A stretch of 7,092 nt of DNA, taken from positions 1 to 7,092 of the forward strand of contig DPMC01000214.1 in NCBI GenBank assembly GCA_003541675.1, in the 5' to 3' direction. The position numbers were made by a program, and so were the translations under genes. Under the pieces are notes generated by a model. It worked only from the letters and a program-made list of their open reading frames with translations, had not been told where the DNA came from and did no database searches. Below are positions 1-4,862 of this stretch, piece by piece. The DNA comes from Acidimicrobiaceae bacterium. Its GTDB lineage: Bacteria; Actinomycetota; Acidimicrobiia; Acidimicrobiales; MedAcidi-G1. Position 1 is the first letter of the stretch. Each line of letters starts with the position of its first letter.

Positions 1-695
1 AGTAGACGGTGCATCTCTTCGGGGTCGTCGATGGTCCAGACATGGACGTGGAGGCCTCGTTGGTGGGCGTGGTGAACGAACCGACGGTCGACCAGCGGAA
101 TGCCTGACTGACGCACCGGAACCTGAAGGCAGTCCGGGCCCTTTGGAGGCCCGTCGGGGCCAACGGGGAACCCGAAGCTGGATAGTCGAAAGCGAACGAT
201 GGCCGCCGGACCGGCCGACGTGCAGAGGTCTGGTCCCAGGAGGCGTCGACACCGGACGAGGCGTCTATCCGAGAAGGACCCGAGGCAGACCCGGTCCAGT
301 GCGGCGTGGTGCTTGATGACCGCAGCGAGGGGCTCGACGACCCGGTCATCCTTGGGATCGATGTTGATGCGGGTATTGGGGAAGGCCTCCAACAACTGGT
401 CCAGAGTGGGGATGGGCTCCACGCCACCAATCCGGGCATCGGCGATCTCGGCGGCCGTGCAGTCCTCTATGCGACCTGACCGGTCGGTGACCCGATCCAA
501 CGAATCGTCGTGGAAGGCCAGCACCACCCCATCGGCCGTCAGGTGGACGTCCGTCTCCAGGTATCGGTAGCCCAGGCCGACTGCGTGGGCGAAGGCGGCC
601 AGGCTGTTCTCGGGATGTTCTTCGGTGCCTCCTCGGTGGGCAAAAGCGAGCGGACCGGGATGGTCAAGGTAGGGGTGACGGCCACTAGATCGCAC
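1..695 (-). CDS. Glycerophosphodiester phosphodiesterase, GDPD family (3' end beyond window)
   Basis: Hydrolyses glycerophosphodiesters to glycerol-3-phosphate and an alcohol during phospholipid turnover; this is family knowledge. Reading the minus strand from a GTG at 695-693 gives 231 complete residues up to the window edge. The GDPD TIM-barrel signature is intact: AHRGG with His20 and Arg21, PEN at 28-30, ETD with Glu47 and Asp49, FHDD with the second catalytic His62, and IDPKDD with Lys115. The visible end, VHVWTIDDPEEM, is the family's penultimate-strand motif, so only about 20-35 residues should be missing. No signal peptide is seen, so it is probably cytoplasmic. An in-frame TAG lies 9 bases upstream of the GTG and no other standard start precedes AHRGG, which fixes the start. 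It is divergent from the flavin reductase gene. The family call is secure; the exact substrate is unknown. Confidence 0.93.
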   Translation of the reverse strand, partial: MRSSGRHPYLDHPGPLAFAHRGGTEEHPENSLAAFAHAVGLGYRYLETDVHLTADGVVLAFHDDSLDRVTDRSGRIEDCTAAEIADARIGGVEPIPTLDQLLEAFPNTRINIDPKDDRVVEPLAAVIKHHAALDRVCLGSFSDRRLVRCRRLLGPDLCTSAGPAAIVRFRLSSFGFPVGPDGPPKGPDCLQVPVRQSGIPLVDRRFVHHAHQRGLHVHVWTIDDPEEMHRL

Positions 696-701
696 CGGGC
701 C

Positions 702-707
702 ACGCTA
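702..707 (-). promoter_or_regulatory. Candidate leaderless -10 box (TAGCGT) for the GDPD gene
   Basis: On the minus strand TAGCGT is followed by exactly 6 bases and then the GTG start. This matches the actinobacterial TAnnnT -10 placed so that transcription begins at the start codon. The start has no Shine-Dalgarno sequence, which fits a leaderless message. No good -35 is visible. Confidence 0.45.
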
Positions 708-735
708 GGTGCCCGGGCAGGGTCGGACTGGCAGC

Positions 736-741
736 CAGACT
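736..741 (+). promoter_or_regulatory. Weak candidate -10 box (CAGACT) for the flavin reductase gene
   Basis: CAGACT keeps the A at position 2 and the T at position 6 of a -10 element and ends exactly 6 bases before the ATG at 748, the same spacing as at neighbouring genes. The GGAG just before the ATG is too close (3 bases) to be a good ribosome binding site. This is weaker than the other boxes. Confidence 0.25.
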
Positions 742-747
742 GGAGCC

Positions 748-1326
748 ATGATCGACCGAGACTTGAAGCGTTGCCTGGGTCAGATGATGAAGGGCGTCCA
801 GGTGGTGGCCACCACCCACAACGACGTCACCCGCGCCTACACCTCCCACTGGGTGTGCCAGGTCTCGTTTGACGAACCCGTCCTCATGGCGTCGGTGTCA
901 CCCAAGCACGACACCTATCCGTTGATCGTCGGTTCCGGCCGCTTTGCGGTTTCCATCCTGGCTGGCGACCAGGTCGAACCCGGGCAGTACTTCAGCTACC
1001 CGGGGCACCGCTTTCGGTACGTGGCTGACGAGTGGATCGCCGACGCCGACGGCTGGCCGGTAGTCCCCGACGCCCTTGCGTGGCTGGGTTGCGAGGTCGA
1101 GGACAGGATCGTCGGTCGATACGACCACGACCTTTTCTTTGCCCGGGTAGTGGCCTTCGGCGAGGGTCGCCTGGGCGAGGCCCCGCTGCTCTACTCCAGC
1201 CGCCATGGATGGAGGGTGGGTGGCGAGGCGGCCCGAGAGAAGGGAGAGTCGGTCCGCGACCGTCTCACGGCACGGGTGGAGGCCAGGTTCGGATCCGGTG
1301 ATCCCGACTCCACCAACGTCCCCTGA
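748..1326 (+). CDS. Flavin reductase family / FMN-binding split-barrel protein
   Basis: A 192-residue protein of the flavin reductase-like, FMN-binding split-barrel family. Members bind FMN and use NAD(P)H to supply reduced flavin to monooxygenases, or act as small flavin oxidoreductases. The family pattern is clear: GVQVVATTHND (about 16-26), then TSHWVCQVSFDEPVL (32-46) in the FMN-binding region, SVSPKHDTYPLI (49-60), and GSGRFAVSILAGDQ (62-75). The HGWRVGGE segment lies near a charged, non-conserved tail. I chose the ATG at 748 because an upstream in-frame ATG at 709 would add residues unlike the family and would cover the divergent promoter region. It is probably cytoplasmic. No partner oxygenase lies in the window, so the substrate is unknown. 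Pyruvate kinase starts 23 bases downstream, apparently with its own -10 box. Confidence 0.88.
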   Translation: MIDRDLKRCLGQMMKGVQVVATTHNDVTRAYTSHWVCQVSFDEPVLMASVSPKHDTYPLIVGSGRFAVSILAGDQVEPGQYFSYPGHRFRYVADEWIADADGWPVVPDALAWLGCEVEDRIVGRYDHDLFFARVVAFGEGRLGEAPLLYSSRHGWRVGGEAAREKGESVRDRLTARVEARFGSGDPDSTNVP

Positions 1327-1337
1327 GACCGGGTCGG

Positions 1338-1343
1338 TAGCCT
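1338..1343 (+). promoter_or_regulatory. Candidate leaderless -10 box (TAGCCT) for pyruvate kinase
   Basis: TAGCCT lies in the 23-base gap after the flavin reductase stop, followed by 6 bases and the pyruvate kinase ATG. No Shine-Dalgarno sequence is present. The arrangement is the same as at the GDPD gene and the small membrane protein gene. Confidence 0.45.
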
Positions 1344-1349
1344 GTCGGA

Positions 1350-2786
1350 ATGGCCCGCAGGACGAAGATCATCGCCACCATTGGACCAGCGTCCGATGAC
1401 GAGGCCACCCTCCGTGACCTGATCCGGGCCGGAATGGACGTGGCCCGCCTCGGTTTGGCCCACAACACGATCGACGAGGCCGCCGACCGTATGGCACGGA
1501 TCCGCCGGATCGCGGCCACCGAGGGCCGCTATGTGGGGATCTTGGTTGACCTCCCGGGCCCCAAGGTTCGTGCGGCATCGTTCGGCGAGACGGCGGTGGA
1601 GATTGTCGAGGACTCGCGGGTAAACCTGCGAGTGGGAGGCCGAGTTAGCACGGCATCAGATATCGAGATCGACTACGCGGGGCTCCTGGCCGACGTGGAA
1701 GCGGGCGACCGTCTGAGCATCGGTGATGGCCGGGTGGTGTTGGAAGTCCAGGAAATGGACGGCGACCGGGTGTCTACCCGGGTGGCCCACGGCGGTGTCC
1801 TGACGGGCAGTCCAGGGCTGCATATCCCTTCGGACCGGCTCTCGATGCGCGCACCGACCGACGACGACCTGGTGGCCGTCGAGCGCTTCGTTGAACTGGG
1901 GGCCGACATGCTGGCCATCTCGTTCGTGCGATCGGCCGAGGACCTAGCCCGTGTCCCCGTGGATCCCCATCCTGCCGGCCCGATCGTGGTCGCCAAGATC
2001 GAGACCCGGGCCGCCATTGAAGACCTGCCGGCCATCATCGAGGCGTCTGGCGCGGTCATGGTGGCCCGCGGGGACCTTGGGAGCGAATGCAGTATTGAGG
2101 AGCTGCCCATCCTCCAGAAGGAGATCATCCGGCAGTGCATCGCTTTGGGTCGACCGGCCATCACCGCGACGCAGATGCTCGAGACAATGGTCGCCAATCC
2201 TGAGCCGACTAGGGCCGAGGCCTCAGATGTGGCCAATGCCGTCTGGGACGGATCGAGCGCGGTGATGCTTTCGGGTGAGACGGCGGTCGGTGTGGATCCG
2301 GTAAACGTGGTGACCACCATGTCTCGGATCGCCGAGCGGGCCGACGATGCCTTCGACCACCGGGGATGGATGGCGGAACTTTCGGACCTGCGAATGACCG
2401 ACACCGATGATCCAGATACGTCCATTACCGACGCAATGACCCAGGCCACGGCCCGCGCCATCGATGAGCTGGGGATCGGGACCATCCTGTGCATCTCCGG
2501 AAGCGGGTTCACCGTGCGTTCGATGGCGCGTTTCCGTCCAGCGGCGCGCATCATCGGCCTGAGCTCGAACGAACGGACGGTCGGTCAACTGACGTTGAGC
2601 TGGGGGACCGAGCCGATCCACCTCCCCGAGGAAGGCGATCTTGATGACCGAGTCAACGCTGCCCTCGAGGCGGCCCGGAACAGGGGTTCGGTGAAACCCG
2701 GCGAACTGGTTGGCGTGCTAGCCGGAACGGACGCGCGTTCGCGGTCCACCAACGCCCTTCGAATCGAACGGGTGCCCGCTGTTTGA
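1350..2786 (+). CDS. pyk: Pyruvate kinase, divergent at the monovalent-cation site
   Basis: Catalyses PEP + ADP to pyruvate + ATP in glycolysis. At 478 residues it is the usual length. The order is an A domain opening with RRTKIIATIGPAS (3-15), a B lid domain (about 72-160), the rest of the A barrel, and a C-terminal effector domain (about 350-478). Catalytic features are present: Arg33, Lys216 in AKIET, Glu218, Asp242 in ARGDLG, Thr274 in TATQML, PTRAEASDVANAVWDG (286-301) and MLSGETA. Unusually, the normally near-invariant RxNFSHG reads RLGLAHN (33-39), so the Asn and Ser that help hold K+ are Gly35 and Ala37. The next ligand pair reads Asp67-Leu68 instead of Asp-Thr, followed by GPK with Lys72, the residue that marks K+-independent enzymes. 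It is probably active, but a specialised paralogue cannot be excluded. The gene converges on a small membrane-protein gene. Confidence 0.93.
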   Translation: MARRTKIIATIGPASDDEATLRDLIRAGMDVARLGLAHNTIDEAADRMARIRRIAATEGRYVGILVDLPGPKVRAASFGETAVEIVEDSRVNLRVGGRVSTASDIEIDYAGLLADVEAGDRLSIGDGRVVLEVQEMDGDRVSTRVAHGGVLTGSPGLHIPSDRLSMRAPTDDDLVAVERFVELGADMLAISFVRSAEDLARVPVDPHPAGPIVVAKIETRAAIEDLPAIIEASGAVMVARGDLGSECSIEELPILQKEIIRQCIALGRPAITATQMLETMVANPEPTRAEASDVANAVWDGSSAVMLSGETAVGVDPVNVVTTMSRIAERADDAFDHRGWMAELSDLRMTDTDDPDTSITDAMTQATARAIDELGIGTILCISGSGFTVRSMARFRPAARIIGLSSNERTVGQLTLSWGTEPIHLPEEGDLDDRVNAALEAARNRGSVKPGELVGVLAGTDARSRSTNALRIERVPAV

Positions 2787-2815
2787 TCAGGACGGGGCCC
2801 CGGAGTTGAGGTGCC

Positions 2816-3196
2816 TCAGCAGTTCGGATTCAGGTCGGCTGGGATTTGGACGACCTGGCCGAAGAGGGCACACGAGCACTCGGCTGCACAGTCGGCGAGC
2901 TCGACCCGCTGGCTCCAGATGCCCGCAGTCAGTGCGACAAGAACAACGACCACGACTATCCGCACGACCATTCTGCGGATGATCCGAGCGGCCACGAAGG
3001 CCAGGACGAGGCTCGCCACGATGGCTACTAGAGCCACTGAGCGGAGGAATGCGGGCTCAACCCAGCCCGGTAGTTTGACGACCTGTGGGACTTGGTCGCC
3101 GAGGTCGGCGAGTCGGTCGGCGAGTCGGTCAAGCAGCGTAGGCGTCGGGCCACCGTTGACCGCCACAGAAGTGACCGCGGTGACAGATTCGGACAT
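2816..3196 (-). CDS. Small two-helix membrane protein with cysteine-rich tail, unknown function
   Basis: I do not recognise a family for this 126-residue protein. Visible parts, in order: a polar N-terminus; an amphipathic segment with a repeated DRLA unit (about 23-33); and two hydrophobic helices at about 53-73 and 77-93 separated by a short RIIRR turn, strongly valine-rich (VVVVV at 81-85). A hydrophilic tail follows with Cys103, Cys107, Cys109 and a terminal Cys126. The basic turn between the helices predicts a cytoplasmic loop, putting both ends outside by the positive-inside rule. If so, the cysteines could form disulfides, but this is inference. It is believed real because the composition is membrane-like, it has a well-placed -10 box, and the gene order (convergent with pyk, divergent from the DUF3151 gene) leaves a clean slot. 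The plus-strand frames here are unremarkable. Confidence 0.72.
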   Translation of the reverse strand: MSESVTAVTSVAVNGGPTPTLLDRLADRLADLGDQVPQVVKLPGWVEPAFLRSVALVAIVASLVLAFVAARIIRRMVVRIVVVVVLVALTAGIWSQRVELADCAAECSCALFGQVVQIPADLNPNC

Positions 3197-3202
3197 CGGG
3201 CG

Positions 3203-3208
3203 AGGGTA
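3203..3208 (-). promoter_or_regulatory. Candidate leaderless -10 box (TACCCT) for the small membrane protein
   Basis: Read on the minus strand, TACCCT is followed by 6 bases and the ATG at 3196. No Shine-Dalgarno sequence precedes the ATG. This supports both the chosen start and the reality of the gene. Confidence 0.45.
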
Positions 3209-3226
3209 GCCAGCATCGCTCCCGTA

Positions 3227-3243
3227 ATCGGGGCATCCCCGAT
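3227..3243. promoter_or_regulatory. Perfect inverted repeat in a divergent promoter region, possible operator
   Basis: ATCGGGG-CAT-CCCCGAT is a perfect 7-base inverted repeat with a 3-base centre, inside the 69-base gap between the divergent membrane-protein and DUF3151 genes. Measured from the two candidate -10 boxes, it covers the place where each -35 should lie. A protein bound here could control both genes. No regulator gene is in the window. Confidence 0.35.
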
Positions 3244-3252
3244 GGCCGGCAC

Positions 3253-3258
3253 TACGGT
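3253..3258 (+). promoter_or_regulatory. Candidate leaderless -10 box (TACGGT) for the DUF3151 gene
   Basis: TACGGT ends 7 bases before the ATG at 3266 (4 before the in-frame GTG at 3263). There is no Shine-Dalgarno sequence. The spacing favours the ATG at 3266 as the leaderless start. Confidence 0.4.
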
Positions 3259-3265
3259 CGGCGTG

Positions 3266-3736
3266 ATGAACGATTCCACGTCCGGCGTCCGTCCCATCTC
3301 CCTATCCGGCTCGGGCCCCTCGGAGACGGTCCTTGGGTCCGAGGAGCCGGCAGCGGATGCCGCTCTGGCCGAGGCATTAGGTCAACCGACGCCCGGGGAA
3401 CGGAGAGACGCCGTGTCCGCTGTAGCGGCCGACTGGCCACGTCATCTGGAGTGTTGGGCCTGCCTAGGCGATCTGGGACGGGACGCGATGGAGGCTTACG
3501 CTGCCTACCGGGTCGGCTACCACCGGGGTCTCGACCGCCTTCGACAGAGCGGATGGCGTGGCAGCGGGTACGTTCGCTGGCAGCACCCGACCAATCGGGG
3601 GTTCATGCGGGCTCTGGCTGGTCTAGCTCGGGTGGCCGACCAGATCGGTGAGGTGGACGAAGCGGAGCGTTGTGCCCTGTTTCTCCGCCAGCTGGATCCA
3701 GATTGGACGGTGGCGATGGCCGGGGAGACCTCCTGA
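3266..3736 (+). CDS. DUF3151 family protein
   Basis: A 156-residue protein matching the actinobacterial DUF3151 family, whose function is unknown. Diagnostic stretches are the ETVLGSEEPAADAAL opening (20-34), the helical core around HLECWACLGDLG (60-71), then AYAAYRVGYHRGLDRLRQSGWRG (78-99). WQHPTNRGFMRAL (105-117) and ERCALFLRQLDPDW (134-147) complete the match. The helical pattern recalls a tetratricopeptide-like fold (inference). No signal peptide or membrane segment is seen. The frame is open upstream to 3092, but I chose the ATG at 3266 because the conserved part begins soon after and a -10 box sits 7 bases before it. GTG 3263 and ATG 3242 are alternatives. Its stop lies 2 bases before the mobA-like start, so the two are likely cotranscribed and translationally coupled. 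Confidence 0.85.
   Translation: MNDSTSGVRPISLSGSGPSETVLGSEEPAADAALAEALGQPTPGERRDAVSAVAADWPRHLECWACLGDLGRDAMEAYAAYRVGYHRGLDRLRQSGWRGSGYVRWQHPTNRGFMRALAGLARVADQIGEVDEAERCALFLRQLDPDWTVAMAGETS
3722..3727 (+). promoter_or_regulatory. Ribosome binding site (GGGGAG) for the mobA-like gene
   Basis: GGGGAG lies inside the end of the DUF3151 gene, 11 bases before the GTG at 3739. The spacing is slightly long, but it supports this start over ATG 3670, which would overlap the upstream gene heavily and add residues before the nucleotide-binding motif. Confidence 0.4.
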
Positions 3737-3738
3737 CG

Positions 3739-4386
3739 GTGTTGCCCCTGATCAGCGACCTGCCCGGCAGCGGGTCTGGGAACCCATTCGTCGGTGCGGT
3801 TCTGACCGGCGGGGCGAGCCGCCGAATGGGTCGGGATAAGGCCCTCATCGAAGTCGACGGTCGTCCGATGGCTGTCACGGTGGCCAGGACGCTGCTGACC
3901 GCTGGGGCATCGGAGGTGGTGGCCGTGGGTGGCGATGCCGAGGGTCTCTCGACCGCAGGCCTCGCCGTGGTGCCTGACCGCTATCCCGGCGAGGGGCCTC
4001 TCGGCGGCATCATCACGGCACTCGGACATTTCGCGGCGTTGGACCTGCCGGTGGTGGTGCTTGCCTGTGACCTGCCGACACCTTCGGCGTCAAACGTGGC
4101 GGCCACGGCGTCGGCGGTACCGGCGGCTCCGAATGGAGCACCGGTGGTGGTGGTGCCCCTCGAAGCAGGCAGACGTCAGTGGATGCATGCCTGCTGGTTG
4201 CCGCAGTCGAGCGTCTTGTTGACGGCGGCATTCTCTGCGGGAGAGCGGGCGCCATGGCGGGCCGCCGAGGCCTCGAGCGCTTTGGGACTCCGGATCGTGG
4301 AGGTCGATGGACTGTCGTCGGCGGGGTTTCGTGACGTTGACCAGCCCACCGATTTGGCTAGCGACCTAGGGGCCGGCGACCGGTAG
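3739..4386 (+). CDS. mobA: MobA-like molybdenum cofactor guanylyltransferase (NTP_transf_3 family)
   Basis: MobA attaches GMP from GTP to molybdopterin to form the guanine-dinucleotide cofactor, in the cytoplasm. The 215-residue length is in the normal range. Motifs: AVLTGGASRRMGRDKALI (20-37), the nucleotide-binding signature; VPDRYPGEGPLGGI (78-91); ACDLP with Asp111 as the likely metal ligand (109-113), where MobA usually has CDMP; and FRDVDQPTDL near the C-terminus, matching the family's F-x-N/D-[IV]-[ND]-x-P-x-D-L. About 17 residues precede the first strand. The GTG at 3739 is chosen from its position 2 bases after the DUF3151 stop and a Shine-Dalgarno-like GGGGAG; TTG 3742 is an alternative. 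Related nucleotidyltransferases such as CTP:molybdopterin enzymes share these motifs, so the nucleotide used is not certain. No other Moco gene is in view. Confidence 0.82.
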   Translation: MLPLISDLPGSGSGNPFVGAVLTGGASRRMGRDKALIEVDGRPMAVTVARTLLTAGASEVVAVGGDAEGLSTAGLAVVPDRYPGEGPLGGIITALGHFAALDLPVVVLACDLPTPSASNVAATASAVPAAPNGAPVVVVPLEAGRRQWMHACWLPQSSVLLTAAFSAGERAPWRAAEASSALGLRIVEVDGLSSAGFRDVDQPTDLASDLGAGDR

Positions 4387-4389
4387 GGT
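4384..4389 (+). promoter_or_regulatory. Possible -10 box (TAGGGT) for the rhodanese gene
   Basis: TAGGGT includes the TAG stop of the mobA-like gene and would start transcription near 4396, giving an approximately 80-base leader before the rhodanese ATG. No convincing -35 stands at the usual distance. TTGACC (4337-4342) followed by TAGCGA (4359-4364) is a competing pair. The gene may instead be read through from upstream. Confidence 0.25.
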
Positions 4390-4393
4390 CGAA

Positions 4394-4458
4394 CGGCGGT
4401 CCCGACGTCTCGGGACGTATCGGACGGATGCCGGTGCCGCGATCCGCCGAACAGGCGG
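4394..4458 (+). promoter_or_regulatory. Rhodanese leader with overlapping, mutually exclusive stems
   Basis: The 90-base gap before the rhodanese gene holds one strong hairpin: GTCCCGA (4399-4405), loop CGTC, TCGGGAC (4410-4416). CCGCC (4444-4448) can pair with GGCGG (4454-4458) as a local hairpin. Alternatively, CCGCCG (4444-4449) can pair back with CGGCGG (4394-4399), enclosing the first hairpin. These last two pairings exclude each other. No T-run follows, so an intrinsic terminator is unlikely. I match it to no known riboswitch. Confidence 0.3.
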
Positions 4459-4461
4459 CAT

Positions 4462-4468
4462 GAGGGAG
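4462..4468 (+). promoter_or_regulatory. Ribosome binding site (GAGGGAG) for rhodanese
   Basis: GAGGGAG sits 8 bases before the ATG at 4477. It is a clear Shine-Dalgarno sequence, unlike the leaderless-looking starts at the other promoters in this window. Confidence 0.6.
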
Positions 4469-4476
4469 AGTTTCTG

Positions 4477-4821
4477 ATGTCTGAGCAGCCAGTGGTCCCG
4501 GAAGTGGACGTTGACGAGTTGCAGGCACGTCTCGCCGACGGCGCCGCACTCCTCGACGTCCGAGAGCCCGATGAGGTTGACGAGGTCAGGGTGCCGGGAG
4601 GCGTCCGAATCCCGTTGGGGGCGTTGCCCGAGCGGATTGCCGAGATTCCCTCAGACGGCACGCTCTACGTCATCTGCGCTCTGGGTGGTCGGAGCCGCAC
4701 TGCGGCCGAGTTCCTCCGTCACAACGGGATCGATGCCGTGAACGTGGCCGGTGGTACCAACGCCTGGGTCGCTGCCGATTTCCCAGTGGAGTCGGGCTCT
4801 GTGGACGGAGCAGGATCCTGA
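4477..4821 (+). CDS. Single-domain rhodanese-like sulfurtransferase
   Basis: A 114-residue single rhodanese domain that carries sulfur as a cysteine persulfide, probably cytoplasmic since no signal peptide is seen. It shows the N-terminal VDVDELQARL (10-19), LLDVREPDEV (25-34) with the family Asp-Val-Arg-Glu, VPGGVRIPLGAL (39-50), and the active-site loop C-A-L-G-G-R-S (67-73) with catalytic Cys67. The C-terminal NVAGGTNAW (89-97) is also typical. The loop has the usual rhodanese length (Cys plus five residues, ending in Arg-Ser). The physiological acceptor is unknown. Its place behind a mobA-like gene fits sulfur transfer for cofactor synthesis, but such small rhodaneses are widespread in other roles. 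The stop TGA at 4819 overlaps a possible CTG start for the RNase D gene. Confidence 0.92.
   Translation: MSEQPVVPEVDVDELQARLADGAALLDVREPDEVDEVRVPGGVRIPLGALPERIAEIPSDGTLYVICALGGRSRTAAEFLRHNGIDAVNVAGGTNAWVAADFPVESGSVDGAGS
4807..4820 (+). promoter_or_regulatory. Possible RBS and CTG start for RNase D overlapping the rhodanese stop
   Basis: GGAG at 4807-4810 stands 7 bases before CTG 4818-4820, whose last two bases are the first two of the rhodanese TGA (CTGA overlap). In-frame reading adds 15 residues ending in DFRLVTDQ, which resembles the conserved RNase D N-terminus. CTG is a rare start codon, hence moderate confidence. Confidence 0.35.
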
Positions 4822-4832
4822 GCGGGGGCCCG

Positions 4833-4851
4833 CCGGTCGACTTTCGACTGG
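4833..4851 (+). other. Hairpin just upstream of the RNase D ATG
   Basis: CCGGTCGA (4833-4840), loop CTT, TCGACTGG (4844-4851) forms an 8-pair stem with one G-U pair. CTGGT (4848-4852) can alternatively pair with ACCAG (4858-4862), which excludes the first stem. If translation starts at CTG 4818 this is coding sequence and the folding may be incidental. Confidence 0.3.
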
Positions 4852-4862
4852 TTACCGACCAG

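Noticed and set aside
199..872. Two overlapping plus-strand frames (199-570, 510-872)
   Set aside because: They lie opposite or across the GDPD gene, whose minus-strand translation gives an intact catalytic signature; the plus frames are Arg/Ser-rich with no motif.
1673..2554. Long 293-residue open frame on the minus strand opposite pyruvate kinase
   Set aside because: It is fully inside the pyruvate kinase gene, has Ser/Arg/Thr-rich composition typical of antisense GC-rich frames, and shows no family motif.
2787..2818. Palindromes CGGGGCCCCG (2793-2802) and TGAGG-TG-CCTCA (2807-2818) between convergent genes as a bidirectional terminator
   Set aside because: Stems are short with almost no loop and there is no T-run on either strand; the second overlaps the stop codon of the membrane-protein gene. 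Not strong enough to call.
3517..4029. 170-residue minus-strand frame across the DUF3151/mobA junction
   Set aside because: Antisense to two well-supported genes, with no conserved motif and no promoter or ribosome binding site signal.
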